Positions 15,501-21,519 of a stretch of 21,519 bases of DNA are shown one piece after another. The stretch comes from Mageeibacillus sp. UBA4314. Its GTDB lineage: Bacteria > Bacillota > Clostridia > Saccharofermentanales > Saccharofermentanaceae. A program made the position numbers and the translations under genes. The first letter of the stretch is position 1; each line of letters begins with the position of its first letter. The notes under the pieces were generated by a model. It was not told the origin of the DNA. It saw only the letters and a program-made list of their open reading frames with translations, and searched no databases. The stretch covers positions 1 through 21,519 of the forward strand of contig DGUI01000049.1 of assembly GCA_002394605.1 (NCBI GenBank), read 5' to 3'.

Positions 15501-15586
15501 GTTGCAGTAAATGAATTGCCCGCCATGAATATAACGAGCATCATGGATGCGATATTGCGGAGTCTGTCAATAGAAGATCTGTTCAC
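12518..15586 (-). CDS. Membrane sensor with two-component-type beta-propeller, Y_Y_Y domain and HD-GYP output
   Basis: Predicted c-di-GMP phosphodiesterase sensor of 1022 residues. In order it has: a signal peptide or signal anchor (about 10-34); many propeller repeats to about residue 680, with blades such as VWVGTNDNGIVLM, LWFASSRQGVM and LFVGTDDGLIVL (Reg_prop type); a Y_Y_Y-like immunoglobulin domain (about 690-770); one membrane span (about 776-798); a short basic linker; and a cytoplasmic HD-GYP domain (about 818-990). The HD-GYP domain keeps His836, the HD pair 868-869 (LLHDIGKIGIP), HHERPDGKGYP (from 921) and VADCFDAM, so it should be active. The outer part is usually linked to histidine kinases. 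I chose GTG at 15586 because GAGG lies eight bases upstream; GTG at 15595 would add three residues. The ligand is unknown. Confidence 0.85.
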   Translation of the reverse strand: MNRSSIDRLRNIASMMLVIFMAGNSFTATALAEDGQKIAVDPTTGEGGYTAVLYDNPNGLPTSEANALAQTSDGALLIGGYSGLIKYDGHAFERIDSNESDITSVVSLYVDSKDRVWVGTNDNGIVLMDKGHYRHFGQVDGLRSLTIKQIAESASGDIYFGTTKGVAVIDKDLNLSVIDDDRINDLYIRQLVVGKDDIVYGLTNTDILFTIKGSSIADYYRGSDMRLENMRSIMPDPEDPSLIYIGTSRAEIYHLMPGEVATVSKLILTRPCEYINDIEFYDGKLWICADNGICTYDGEKISEIRNVPMHNSIEDFMVDYQGNLWFASSRQGVMKIVPNMFTDIFDKYGLEERVVNGTCFYQGKLFVGTDDGLIVLSKEGVLDDYPLKEVDTATGNMLIVNDLMKMLSSCKIRSIIRDSNDGLWISSYSDYGLVHIHDNRAVCYRYEDGMPSARVRTVCECSDGKIVAALTGGIVFIRDGKISEIYDNDKGIHNPEVLTVTEIDNGRLLVGTDGSGIFVINGDGTVSSITTDNGLGSDVVMRVKYDPKRNISWFVTSNSIGYIDSSLNVTNINGFPYSNNFDLYEINNEIMWVLSSNGIYTVPTKDLLANGEINATFYSKDNGLANIATANSYSELTEDGDLYISGTSGVTKVNVNHSNGLSYDWNLNVPYIEADGQKIYPDESGRITIPHNVMKVTIHGYIYNYSLANPLVSYCLEGFDKDPVKLQRSKFEPVDYTNLDGGNYNFVMKVFDPSGNESVSYSIGIVKTKAIYEQVWFYVVIAVAGIAAIVAVTALIIRSKLKKLKKKEEDDRILIREITKAFAKTIDMKDNYTNGHSFRVAEYTKKLAEELGYDDETVERYYNIALLHDIGKIGIPQEVLNKNGKLTDEEFMQIKAHAQKGYEALKGISILPELAIGAWAHHERPDGKGYPRGLTGDEIPRVAQIIAVADCFDAMYSNRPYRSRMNFEKAVSIIQEVSGTQLTPDVVDAFMRLVNKGGMRAKDDNGGGSMDDINNIRKKFDE

Positions 15587-15612
15587 GCACAGCACCTCGA
15601 TTCTATACGCGT

Positions 15613-15621
15613 ATTATATCA
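15613..15621 (-). promoter_or_regulatory. Extended -10 promoter of the HD-GYP sensor gene
   Basis: The minus strand reads TGATATAAT, a TG-N extended element with a perfect -10 box (15613-15618). It overlaps the rlmH stop codon. No good -35 box is seen 17 bases upstream. A start near 15606 would give a leader of only about 20 bases, containing GAGG. The sensor gene can thus be transcribed apart from the wal operon. Confidence 0.55.
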
Positions 15622-16083
15622 CTTATGGTACTTCTCGCCCTTATATATCTTAAATCCCCTGTAGAGCTGCTCAAGCAAAAGGAGCCTTGTCATCTGGTGT
15701 GTCATCGTGATCTGCCCGAAGCATATCCTTCTGTCGGCTCTGGCAATGACCTCAGGAGACAATCCGTTGCTTCCCCCTATGGCGATGCTCAATGAGCTTC
15801 CGCCCCTCTCAAGATCTTCGATCATCATGGAGGACAGTTCCTCTGAAGTGAATTCTTTTCCGTGAAGATCCATTACCCAAAGGATGTCGGATCCACTTAT
15901 CTTTGAGAGTATCCTCTCGCCTTCGGTCTTCAATGCCTGATCAGCCGGTATGGTATCCGGACAGTCACCAACCTCGACGATCTCGACTGTGCAGTACTTG
16001 GACAGCCTCTTTTTGTACTCGTCTATTCCGTCTGTAAGGAACCTTTCGCGGATCTTGCCGGGTGCTACTATCCTGATCTTCAC
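15619..16083 (-). CDS. rlmH: 23S rRNA pseudouridine-1915 N3-methyltransferase
   Basis: RlmH is a small SPOUT (knotted) methyltransferase that uses SAM to methylate pseudouridine 1915 in helix 69 of 23S rRNA in the assembled ribosome. The 154-residue protein starts MKIRIVAPGKI. It has VMDLHGKEFTSEELS, the SAM-binding knot region SIAIGGSNGLSPEV, and the conserved ending TMTHQMTRLLLLEQLYRGFKIYKGEKYHK. The extreme C-terminal Tyr-His-Lys is typical and functionally important in the family. Its ATG overlaps the stop of the WalJ-like gene by four bases. In Bacillus rlmH (formerly yydA) also lies close to the wal operon. Identification is secure. Confidence 0.96.
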   Translation of the reverse strand: MKIRIVAPGKIRERFLTDGIDEYKKRLSKYCTVEIVEVGDCPDTIPADQALKTEGERILSKISGSDILWVMDLHGKEFTSEELSSMMIEDLERGGSSLSIAIGGSNGLSPEVIARADRRICFGQITMTHQMTRLLLLEQLYRGFKIYKGEKYHK

Positions 16084-16880
16084 AGGCTTATCCCCTTGGT
16101 CGGCTCGAATCTCTGGGCGACCCCCAGATGATAATCAACGCCTTCGATATATCCTTTGGAGCCCAGGTACTCGGTAATCGTCCTTCTGGCGATCTCCGGG
16201 GTATTGTTTATGGGCGAGAGATGTCCCAGTACAAATCTGCTGGTGCCGCCTGAGAGAAGGAACTCCAGGAGCTGGGAACATTCATTATTGCTTATGTGTC
16301 CGCCATTCCCCCTGATCCTCTTCTTGAGGACGTAATCATAAGGTCCGTTCTCGAGCATGAACGGATCATAGTTGGATTCAAAGAGCCCTCCGTCACAGCC
16401 TGAGCAGAAATCGAGCATTCCTTCCGTAATATATCCGAGGTCGGTCATAACGCACAGTGATCTGCCCGTTTCCGTGTTTGCTATGCGGTAGACTACGGAA
16501 CCTGCGGCATCATGATGTGTCGGGTAGGATGCTACCTTCATTCCGAAGTCCTTGAATTCTGTCATACTCTTCTCGGGGATCTCATGGAGCAGTCCGCTAA
16601 GCTCTGTACCGATGCGCGATAATGTCTGTCTCGTGCCGTAAACAGGCGTCTGATGATTCTTCATGAATACCTTTACGCCGCTGATATGGTCGCTGTGTGA
16701 ATGTGTCAGAAAGACGGCCTCGATATCGTCAGGATATACCCCAACTTTACGCAGAGCCAGCGTACACTGCTTGCAGTTCCTTCCGAGATCGATAAGGATA
16801 TGGTGACCGTTTACCGTCACCATAGTTGAATTACCGTCACTGCTGCTGTAGAGAGGAGTAAGTGATAACGCACCGCCCAT
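16080..16880 (-). CDS. walJ: WalJ/YycJ-like metallo-beta-lactamase fold hydrolase
   Basis: This 266-residue metallo-hydrolase has the binuclear metal motif THSHSDH (His60, His62, Asp64, His65), later ligands at TDLGY and GHLSPINNTPE, and the start LTPLYSSSDGNSTMV that matches WalJ-type proteins. WalJ of Bacillus and relatives lies in the walRK operon and is linked to co-ordinating wall metabolism with cell division; some family members act as 5'-exonucleases. Here it follows murA by one base and overlaps rlmH by four, in the same operon as walR- and walK-like genes, which supports the name. The exact substrate is not visible. The superfamily is certain; the walJ assignment rests on context and N-terminal likeness. 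Confidence 0.85.
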   Translation of the reverse strand: MGGALSLTPLYSSSDGNSTMVTVNGHHILIDLGRNCKQCTLALRKVGVYPDDIEAVFLTHSHSDHISGVKVFMKNHQTPVYGTRQTLSRIGTELSGLLHEIPEKSMTEFKDFGMKVASYPTHHDAAGSVVYRIANTETGRSLCVMTDLGYITEGMLDFCSGCDGGLFESNYDPFMLENGPYDYVLKKRIRGNGGHISNNECSQLLEFLLSGGTSRFVLGHLSPINNTPEIARRTITEYLGSKGYIEGVDYHLGVAQRFEPTKGISL

Positions 16881-16881
16881 G

Positions 16882-18192
16882 TCAGGCCTCTGTGTCTTCT
16901 GAAATGCCGTCGTACTCCACGCGTTCTATGTCAGCACCAAGGGAACGGAGCTTGCTTACGATATGCTCATAGCCTCTGTCTATCCTCGATGCATGGGTTA
17001 TGTAAGTCGTTCCTTCTGCAGCAAGCGCCGCACATACGAGTGCTGCTCCCGCACGAAGGTCTGTAGCATGGACCGTAGCCGGCTTAAATCTCGTGATGCC
17101 GCTGATGAGTGCATGCCGCTCAAACACATTGATGTTGGCACCCATCTTCTGAAGCTCCGGAATATACTGGAACCTGTTCTGCCATACATTCTCGTGCATC
17201 CTGCTCATGCCGTCTGCAAGGCACAGGAGGACAACGGTCTGGGGCTGAAGATCAGTAGGGAATCCGGGATAGGGAGCCGTTTTGACATTAGTACAGTAGA
17301 TGTCTGCCCCTTCTTCCTTGTAAACGCGGATGCTCTCATCTCCGTCCTCTACAACATAACCCATCTCACGCATCTTAACCGACAGCGGCTCCATATGCGT
17401 AGGAATGAGATTAGTAACCGTAACGTCACCACCTGTTACGGCAGCAGCCACCATGTATGTTCCGGCCTCGATCTGGTCAGGGATGACCGAATAAGTAAAA
17501 TCACCTTTAAGGAAAGGAACTCCCTCGATCTTGATAGTATCAGTACCGGCACCCTTGATCCTCGCGCCCATGGCATTGAGGAAGTTTGCAACGTCTACTA
17601 TGTGTGGTTCCTTGGCAGCATTTATGATCTCCGTCTTGCCGTCTGCCTTGCTCGCTGCTAGCATGGCATTGATCGTCGCACCTACGCTGACGATGTCGAA
17701 ATATATCTTCGCACCGCGGAGAGGTTGTGCAGACAGATTGACTATGCCTGCTTCGATATCATTGGGCCTTGCACCCTTTGCACCCATGAGCTGGAATGCC
17801 TTGAGGTGTAGGTCGATCGGCCTGTCACCGAAGTTGCATCCTCCGGGGAGCCTGATCGATGCCTTGCCGAACTTACCGAGCAGAGCTCCCATAAGGTAAT
17901 ACGAAGCCCTTATCTTGGATACGAGATTACCGGACGCCTTATATGTGCAAATGGTCCTGGGGTCGATACGGAGAGTATGGAGATCAAGTTCCTCAATCTC
18001 AGCGCCCAGAGAACGGCAGAGTTCCACCATTACCCTTACATCTGAGATGTCAGGAACATTCTCCAGCGTCAGAGGTCCGTCGACCATCATTGCAGCTGCA
18101 AGGATGCCAAGGATGGCATTCTTGCTTCCGCTTATCTCTACTTCACCGGTCAGCTTCTTGCCGCCGTTAATCTTATATGCATATTTGTTCAC
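16882..18192 (-). CDS. murA: UDP-N-acetylglucosamine 1-carboxyvinyltransferase
   Basis: MurA transfers enolpyruvate from PEP to UDP-GlcNAc, the first committed step of peptidoglycan synthesis in the cytoplasm. The 436-residue protein has Lys24 in SGSKNAILGILAAA, active-site Cys119 in LPGGCNFGDRPIDLH, and TDLQPQ and DLRAGAALV in the second domain. Because Cys119 is present, the enzyme should be of the fosfomycin-sensitive class. The start is GTG at 18192, 11 bases after the walK stop, with TAAGG upstream. Firmicutes often have two murA copies; this one lies inside the wal locus, where walH and walI are found in Bacillus. Identification is secure, though which paralogue it is cannot be told. 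Confidence 0.96.
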   Translation of the reverse strand: MNKYAYKINGGKKLTGEVEISGSKNAILGILAAAMMVDGPLTLENVPDISDVRVMVELCRSLGAEIEELDLHTLRIDPRTICTYKASGNLVSKIRASYYLMGALLGKFGKASIRLPGGCNFGDRPIDLHLKAFQLMGAKGARPNDIEAGIVNLSAQPLRGAKIYFDIVSVGATINAMLAASKADGKTEIINAAKEPHIVDVANFLNAMGARIKGAGTDTIKIEGVPFLKGDFTYSVIPDQIEAGTYMVAAAVTGGDVTVTNLIPTHMEPLSVKMREMGYVVEDGDESIRVYKEEGADIYCTNVKTAPYPGFPTDLQPQTVVLLCLADGMSRMHENVWQNRFQYIPELQKMGANINVFERHALISGITRFKPATVHATDLRAGAALVCAALAAEGTTYITHASRIDRGYEHIVSKLRSLGADIERVEYDGISEDTEA

Positions 18193-18203
18193 TATAACAA
18201 ACC

Positions 18204-20174
18204 TTATTTCTTTCCGCCTGTCAGAGAATCAGTCTCATCAAAGATCTTCTTAAGTGACGATCTGACCTCCGGCTGTTCGTCTCCGGTCTTCTTCTGAAGG
18301 TTCCCGAACAAAGATCCCCGCTTTCCGGAATTCTTTGGAGTCTCTGTATTATACTCCTTTTGTGCGGTTATTGGATGAATAACCTTATCATCGGGTCGTT
18401 TTGTAACGGGAATTTCATTTTCAACTGGCTCCGGAGCCTTATATTGCGTGCTTCTCGGCAGGATCTGCTGTGTAAGGAGTTTCCTCGCTTCCTCCTTCTG
18501 ACGCTTGACTTCGTCAGCTGTTGCCGCCTCACTTCCGATATCTTCTATTATGACCGGTACCGGTTCGGGTACATATTCTTCTGCTTTTGGCTCGCTGATC
18601 ACGGCAGGAGCCGGTTCCGGCATGGCCGCAGGCGTCTCCTCGACGGCAGGCGCTTCCATTACGGAACTCTCCTCGAGGAGATCATCAAGATCTTCCTCTT
18701 CCACGTCGATAAACAGGAGCTCATCCATGAGATCGTCGTAACGCGTGTCATTTATCGCGCTTATTAGCTTTGCAAGGTTCTTGTCCTTCTCGACCTTCTC
18801 GATGTCAGGAGTTTTCTCGTATTCCTCCACGACTGCCATCATGTCATCGTATCCAAGAGATCTTGAAGCCTCTGATATCTGCGATCCGAGGAACAGCGCT
18901 GCCGCCCTGTAGAACGGCTTCTCGCTCACAAGACCGGCCTTGGCGTCACCTCTGGCATTGAAGAAGATCGTTGATGCCACGGGCATCGCGAAAGTAAACG
19001 TCGATCCCGACCCGACCTTGGATGTAACGGCGATGGAACCGTCATGCATGTCAGCGATCTCTTTGGCGATGGCAAGACCTATGCCTGATCCGCCAACGTC
19101 CCTGGAACCTGAATTATCGACCCTGTAGAACCTTTCGAAGAGGTGATCGAGGTCTTTCTGGGCGATCCCCCGTCCGTTGTCCTCCACCTGCACCGCGATC
19201 CTGTCATCTATCGTGGCGATCGAGACCTTGATGATGTTCGGCTGGATCTTCCCTGCATAATCAATGTACTTAACGGCATTTGTAAGCAGGTTGGTGATTA
19301 TCCTCATTACGAGCCTTCCGTTGCCGAACAGCAGCGGATGGGGCTGGCCATCATCAGTAAAATTGATCGTAACCTTATCTATACCGTTATAGTCTGATAA
19401 GCTGGCAATTGCCTTGTCAACGCATTCCTTGATGTCAAATATGCCCATCTTATTCGTAGTGGACGTCATTGACAGGACGAGGAAGTCTTCAACGATATCC
19501 TGCATCCTGCGGCAGTTCCTGCCGATATTGTCGCCCCATGTCTTGATCTGCTCATAAGGAGGCATGTTGTTAGGGGTTACTGAATCAAAGAATGTCTTCG
19601 AAGCCGCCAGTACCGTAAGCGGTGTCTTCAGCTCATGAGATACATTTGCGGCGAGATCCTTCTGTCTCTTCTCGTCATCCTTGATCTGGGTAATGTCATC
19701 GACGATAACGATCTCAAGATTGCCATGTCCCGTCTTAGCAGTCTTCCTCATTATCTTGATCTCATATATCCTGTTCCCTGCGAAATAGTTAGCCCTCGTC
19801 GTGTTGATGCCGTTCTGGAGACCAAGGAGATAATTTGCCTTGAGCTGATTATCCTTATCATAGCTGTCAAGAAAGGATTCTATCCTCGCAGGAATGACCG
19901 ATTTGAGAAAGCCCGGAAGCTGTTCGATGACTTTATTGGCGTAGATGATGCCGTTCCTGTCATAAACGATTACTCCAAGGCCGACATTATCGAGGATCTG
20001 CTTTTGTACTATGACCTCCCTCTCCTTGCCTTCCAATTCCCTCTGGACATGATTCCTTAAGGATACATTGCCTATGAAATAACCTGCAAAGATCCCCACA
20101 AGTATGAGGATCAATGATGCAACGACGACTATCAGGATATTCTCTGAGAGTACTTGTAGAAAGTCTGAAGTCAT
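18204..20174 (-). CDS. walK: WalK/VicK-like sensor histidine kinase with long C-terminal extension
   Basis: A membrane histidine kinase of 656 residues. One membrane span (about 12-34) follows a very short outer part, as in streptococcal VicK, so there is no extracellular sensor domain. A PAS domain follows (about 55-165). The HisKA has phospho-acceptor His180 in VSHELKTPL, and the HATPase has N-box NLLTNAVKY (295-303), DNGRGI (332-337), FERFYRVD and GGSGIGLAIAK (361-371). Beyond the catalytic core (about 400) are some 255 extra residues: a helical, acidic block (about 415-505), a Pro/Glu/Ala-rich stretch (505-545) and a lysine-rich tail. The gene is 16 bases after the regulator gene, with only a weak ribosome binding site. 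The role of the extension is unknown. PhoR-type function is an alternative to WalK. Confidence 0.85.
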   Translation of the reverse strand: MTSDFLQVLSENILIVVVASLILILVGIFAGYFIGNVSLRNHVQRELEGKEREVIVQKQILDNVGLGVIVYDRNGIIYANKVIEQLPGFLKSVIPARIESFLDSYDKDNQLKANYLLGLQNGINTTRANYFAGNRIYEIKIMRKTAKTGHGNLEIVIVDDITQIKDDEKRQKDLAANVSHELKTPLTVLAASKTFFDSVTPNNMPPYEQIKTWGDNIGRNCRRMQDIVEDFLVLSMTSTTNKMGIFDIKECVDKAIASLSDYNGIDKVTINFTDDGQPHPLLFGNGRLVMRIITNLLTNAVKYIDYAGKIQPNIIKVSIATIDDRIAVQVEDNGRGIAQKDLDHLFERFYRVDNSGSRDVGGSGIGLAIAKEIADMHDGSIAVTSKVGSGSTFTFAMPVASTIFFNARGDAKAGLVSEKPFYRAAALFLGSQISEASRSLGYDDMMAVVEEYEKTPDIEKVEKDKNLAKLISAINDTRYDDLMDELLFIDVEEEDLDDLLEESSVMEAPAVEETPAAMPEPAPAVISEPKAEEYVPEPVPVIIEDIGSEAATADEVKRQKEEARKLLTQQILPRSTQYKAPEPVENEIPVTKRPDDKVIHPITAQKEYNTETPKNSGKRGSLFGNLQKKTGDEQPEVRSSLKKIFDETDSLTGGKK

Positions 20175-20190
20175 AACGGAATTGGACCGG

Positions 20191-20907
20191 TCAGGTCAGA
20201 TCCTTCGGGAAGAAATAACCGAAGCCGCGCCTGGTGAGAATGTACTTGAAGTTCTTCTGATCGGGTTCGATCTTCTGTCTTGTACGCTTGATGGTAACGT
20301 CAACCGTTCGCTCGTCTCCGAGAAAATCATACTTCCAGACCTGCTTCAGAAGCTCGGGTCTCGGGCATACCCTTCCCTTATTCTCTTCAAGATACTGGAG
20401 GAGCTGGAATTCCCTGTTGGTGAGATTACAGCTCTCTTCGTGCTTAAATGCCTGCATCGCATCACAGTCGATGATAAGCTCACCGTCAGAATAGATATGT
20501 CTGTTGGCACCCGTTCCCGTCTTGGCAGGATCTGCCTCATACCTGGAACGGCGGATAAGAGACCTGACTGTCTCGATAAGAACGATCGACTCATAAGGCT
20601 TGGACATGAAGCAGTCTGCACCGTCGCGGAGAGCTTCGACCTGGTATTCGGGGAGATCACCCTTGCCTGTAAGGAAAATGATGGGCGTAGTAAAGTTCTG
20701 TGCCCTGTAATCCTGCATGAACTGAAGTCCGTTATAACCGGGCATCATCCAGTCGAGGATGATAACATCAGGAGACTCTGAAACAGCGAGCCTGAATCCC
20801 TCCTTGCTGTCAGTAGCTGTAATCGTATCAAAAGAATAAGTGTGCAGATTGTCTGCAATAGCACTTACGATAGAAGGGTCATCATCAACTATAAGGATCT
20901 TCGCCAT
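20191..20907 (-). CDS. walR: WalR/VicR-like OmpR-family response regulator
   Basis: A 238-residue two-component regulator. The receiver domain (about 1-115) has the acidic pocket DDD (8-10), phospho-acceptor Asp52 in VIILDWMMPG, Thr80 and Lys103. The winged-helix DNA-binding domain (about 135-236) includes LTNREFQLLQYLEENKG, the recognition-helix region GDERTVDVTIKRTRQKIE, and RRGFGYFFP. The RTVDVT segment and the neighbouring kinase, walJ-like and rlmH genes favour WalR over PhoB-type regulators, but that is inference. ATG at 20907 has GAGAGG upstream; an overlapping out-of-frame ATG at 20915 opens a short reading of eight codons. Its promoter carries a palindrome with TGTAAT half-sites. Confidence 0.86.
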   Translation of the reverse strand: MAKILIVDDDPSIVSAIADNLHTYSFDTITATDSKEGFRLAVSESPDVIILDWMMPGYNGLQFMQDYRAQNFTTPIIFLTGKGDLPEYQVEALRDGADCFMSKPYESIVLIETVRSLIRRSRYEADPAKTGTGANRHIYSDGELIIDCDAMQAFKHEESCNLTNREFQLLQYLEENKGRVCPRPELLKQVWKYDFLGDERTVDVTIKRTRQKIEPDQKNFKYILTRRGFGYFFPKDLT

Positions 20908-20944
20908 ACCGCCATACCTCTCATTAGAAAGTCTTATGTATTAA

Positions 20945-20972
20945 ATTTTACCAATAAATCATTTTTACGCAA
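20945..20972 (-). promoter_or_regulatory. Promoter of the wal-like operon
   Basis: On the minus strand a -10 box TAAAAT (20945-20950) with an upstream TGG (extended -10 form) lies 16 bases after TTGCGT (20967-20972). A start near 20938 gives a leader of about 30 bases before the regulator gene. The region is AT-rich, unlike its surroundings. Boxes are imperfect. Confidence 0.5.
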
Positions 20973-20988
20973 ATGTAATATTACATTT
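20971..20988. promoter_or_regulatory. 18-bp perfect palindrome at the wal promoter
   Basis: The sequence AAATGTAATATTACATTT is a perfect 18-base inverted repeat. Its edge overlaps the -35 box by two bases. It is a likely protein binding site. Each arm contains TGTAAT, which fits the hexamer of the WalR consensus, but that consensus is a direct repeat with a five-base gap, not an inverted one. The binding protein is therefore unknown. Confidence 0.6.
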
Positions 20989-21045
20989 TCAGCAAAAATC
21001 TTGAAAAATCTAAAACACTCGTTCCACAGGCAGAAAAAGCCAATG

Positions 21046-21077
21046 AAAAACCCCTTCACCGTTTAGCGGTAAAGGGG
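21046..21077 (-). terminator. Intrinsic terminator of the rRNA operon
   Basis: Downstream of the 5S gene the transcript can form an 11-bp stem (CCCCTTTACCG with CGGTGAAGGGG, one G-U pair) with a five-base CTAAA loop, followed by five U. The U-run makes it a strong terminator for minus-strand transcription. It separates the rRNA operon from the wal-like operon about 140 bases ahead. Confidence 0.92.
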
Positions 21078-21085
21078 TCATATAA

Positions 21086-21201
21086 TCCGGCAGCGATCTA
21101 TCTTCCCGGGCCGTTGCCAGCCAAGTATTGTCGACACTGGTGAGCTTAACTTCTGTGTTCGGGATGGGAACAGGTGTGGCCTCACCGTAATAACCACCGG
21201 A
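21086..21201 (-). rRNA. rrf: 5S ribosomal RNA
   Basis: The 116-base segment read on the minus strand carries the universal 5S core CCCATCCCGAACACAGAAGT and AAGCTCACC. Its ends TCCGG and CCGGA pair to form helix 1, which fixes the boundaries to within a few bases. It follows the 23S gene after a spacer of about 110 bases with no tRNA, and is followed by the terminator nine bases on. Identification is secure. Confidence 0.96.
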
Positions 21202-21312
21202 ATGGTTGAGAGTTTGTACCCTCAGGACTACATACGTAAGAGAAAAAGCAACAAGTGATAAGACAAAGATCTTAATGTGTATAGATAATAAGACTTGAAA
21301 ATCATAAACTTG

Positions 21313-21519
21313 TGGTCAAGTCTTCGTGCGTTAGTACCGGTAAGCTGAATACATTTCTGTACTTACACGCCCGGCCTATCAACTGGTGGTCTTCCAGTGC
21401 ACTTATCAAAGAGGGAAATCTCATCTTGAAGCTGGTTTCACACTTAGATGCTTTCAGCGTTTATCCAATCCAAACTTAGCTACCCAGCTGTGCCCTTGGC
21501 AGAACAACTGGTACACCAG
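21313..21519 (-). rRNA. rrl: 23S ribosomal RNA (partial, 3' end only)
   Basis: About 207 bases of the 3' end (domain VI) of 23S rRNA are present on the minus strand. Conserved blocks include GGGTAGCTAAGTTTGGA, CTGAAAGCATCTAAGTGTGA, GTTGATAGGCCGGGCGTGTA and ACCGGTACTAA. The 3' end is set near 21313, at ...GACTTGACCA, by analogy with the helix that closes the molecule. The exact mature end may differ by a few bases. The rest of the gene, including the sarcin-ricin loop, lies beyond the window. Confidence 0.96.

Noticed and set aside
20967..20988. Canonical WalR box (direct repeat of TGTWAH with five-base gap)
   Set aside because: Only inverted TGTAAT half-sites are present; no second direct copy occurs at the right distance.
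21081..21086. TATAAT on the plus strand after the 5S gene
   Set aside because: It has no -35 partner and no plus-strand gene follows; it lies at the 5S 3' end.
21202..21312. tRNA gene in the 23S-5S spacer
   Set aside because: No cloverleaf arms or T-loop GTTCGA-type sequence are present.

Overview
All genes in this window lie on the minus strand, so it is described in transcription order, from high to low coordinates. The sequence looks like a chromosomal core region of a Gram-positive Clostridia-type Firmicute. The reasons are the short HisG with a separate HisZ, a one-membrane-span SecE, a WalRK/VicRK-type two-component system next to a WalJ-like hydrolase and rlmH, AGGAGG-type ribosome binding sites and sigma-A promoters. 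I cannot name the genus from sequence alone. No mobile element, CRISPR array or tRNA was seen, and no stretch over 300 bases lacks a gene.

Layout. (1) 21519-21046: the 3' end of a 23S rRNA gene, a 5S rRNA gene and a strong intrinsic terminator close an rRNA operon. (2) 20907-15619: a cell-wall and signalling operon runs walR-like regulator, walK-like kinase with a roughly 250-residue C-terminal extension, murA, walJ-like metallo-hydrolase, rlmH. Its promoter carries an 18-bp perfect palindrome. (3) 15586-12518: a large predicted membrane sensor has an extracytoplasmic propeller and a cytoplasmic HD-GYP domain, with its own extended -10 promoter. (4) 12516-2238: a compact operon of eleven genes, hisZ-hisG-hisD-hisC-hisB-[polytopic membrane protein]-purC-hisH-hisA-hisF/hisI fusion-hisE. 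It is driven by a consensus sigma-A promoter followed directly by a striking tandem palindrome, a likely operator. (5) 2235-1: the start of the ribosomal protein and transcription operon rpmG-secE-nusG-rplK-rplA. rplA runs off the window.

How the genes fit together. The his genes supply every step from ATP and PRPP to histidine except histidinol-phosphate phosphatase. The HisH/HisF step releases AICAR, the purine intermediate made two steps after PurC (through PurB), so purC in this operon joins two routes that meet at AICAR. A polytopic GT-C-like membrane protein of unknown function is translationally coupled between hisB and purC. In the wal region, regulator, kinase, the first committed peptidoglycan enzyme and the WalJ-like hydrolase share an operon, consistent with cell-wall homeostasis.

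Most notable: the tandem CTTTAG-N4-CTAAAG operator, the HisF-HisI fusion, the membrane protein inside the his operon, the extended WalK C-terminus, the acidic Ser/Thr-rich SecE tail, and the propeller/HD-GYP sensor. No wholly new multi-gene system is evident; the novelty lies in fusions, insertions and regulatory sites around conserved genes.
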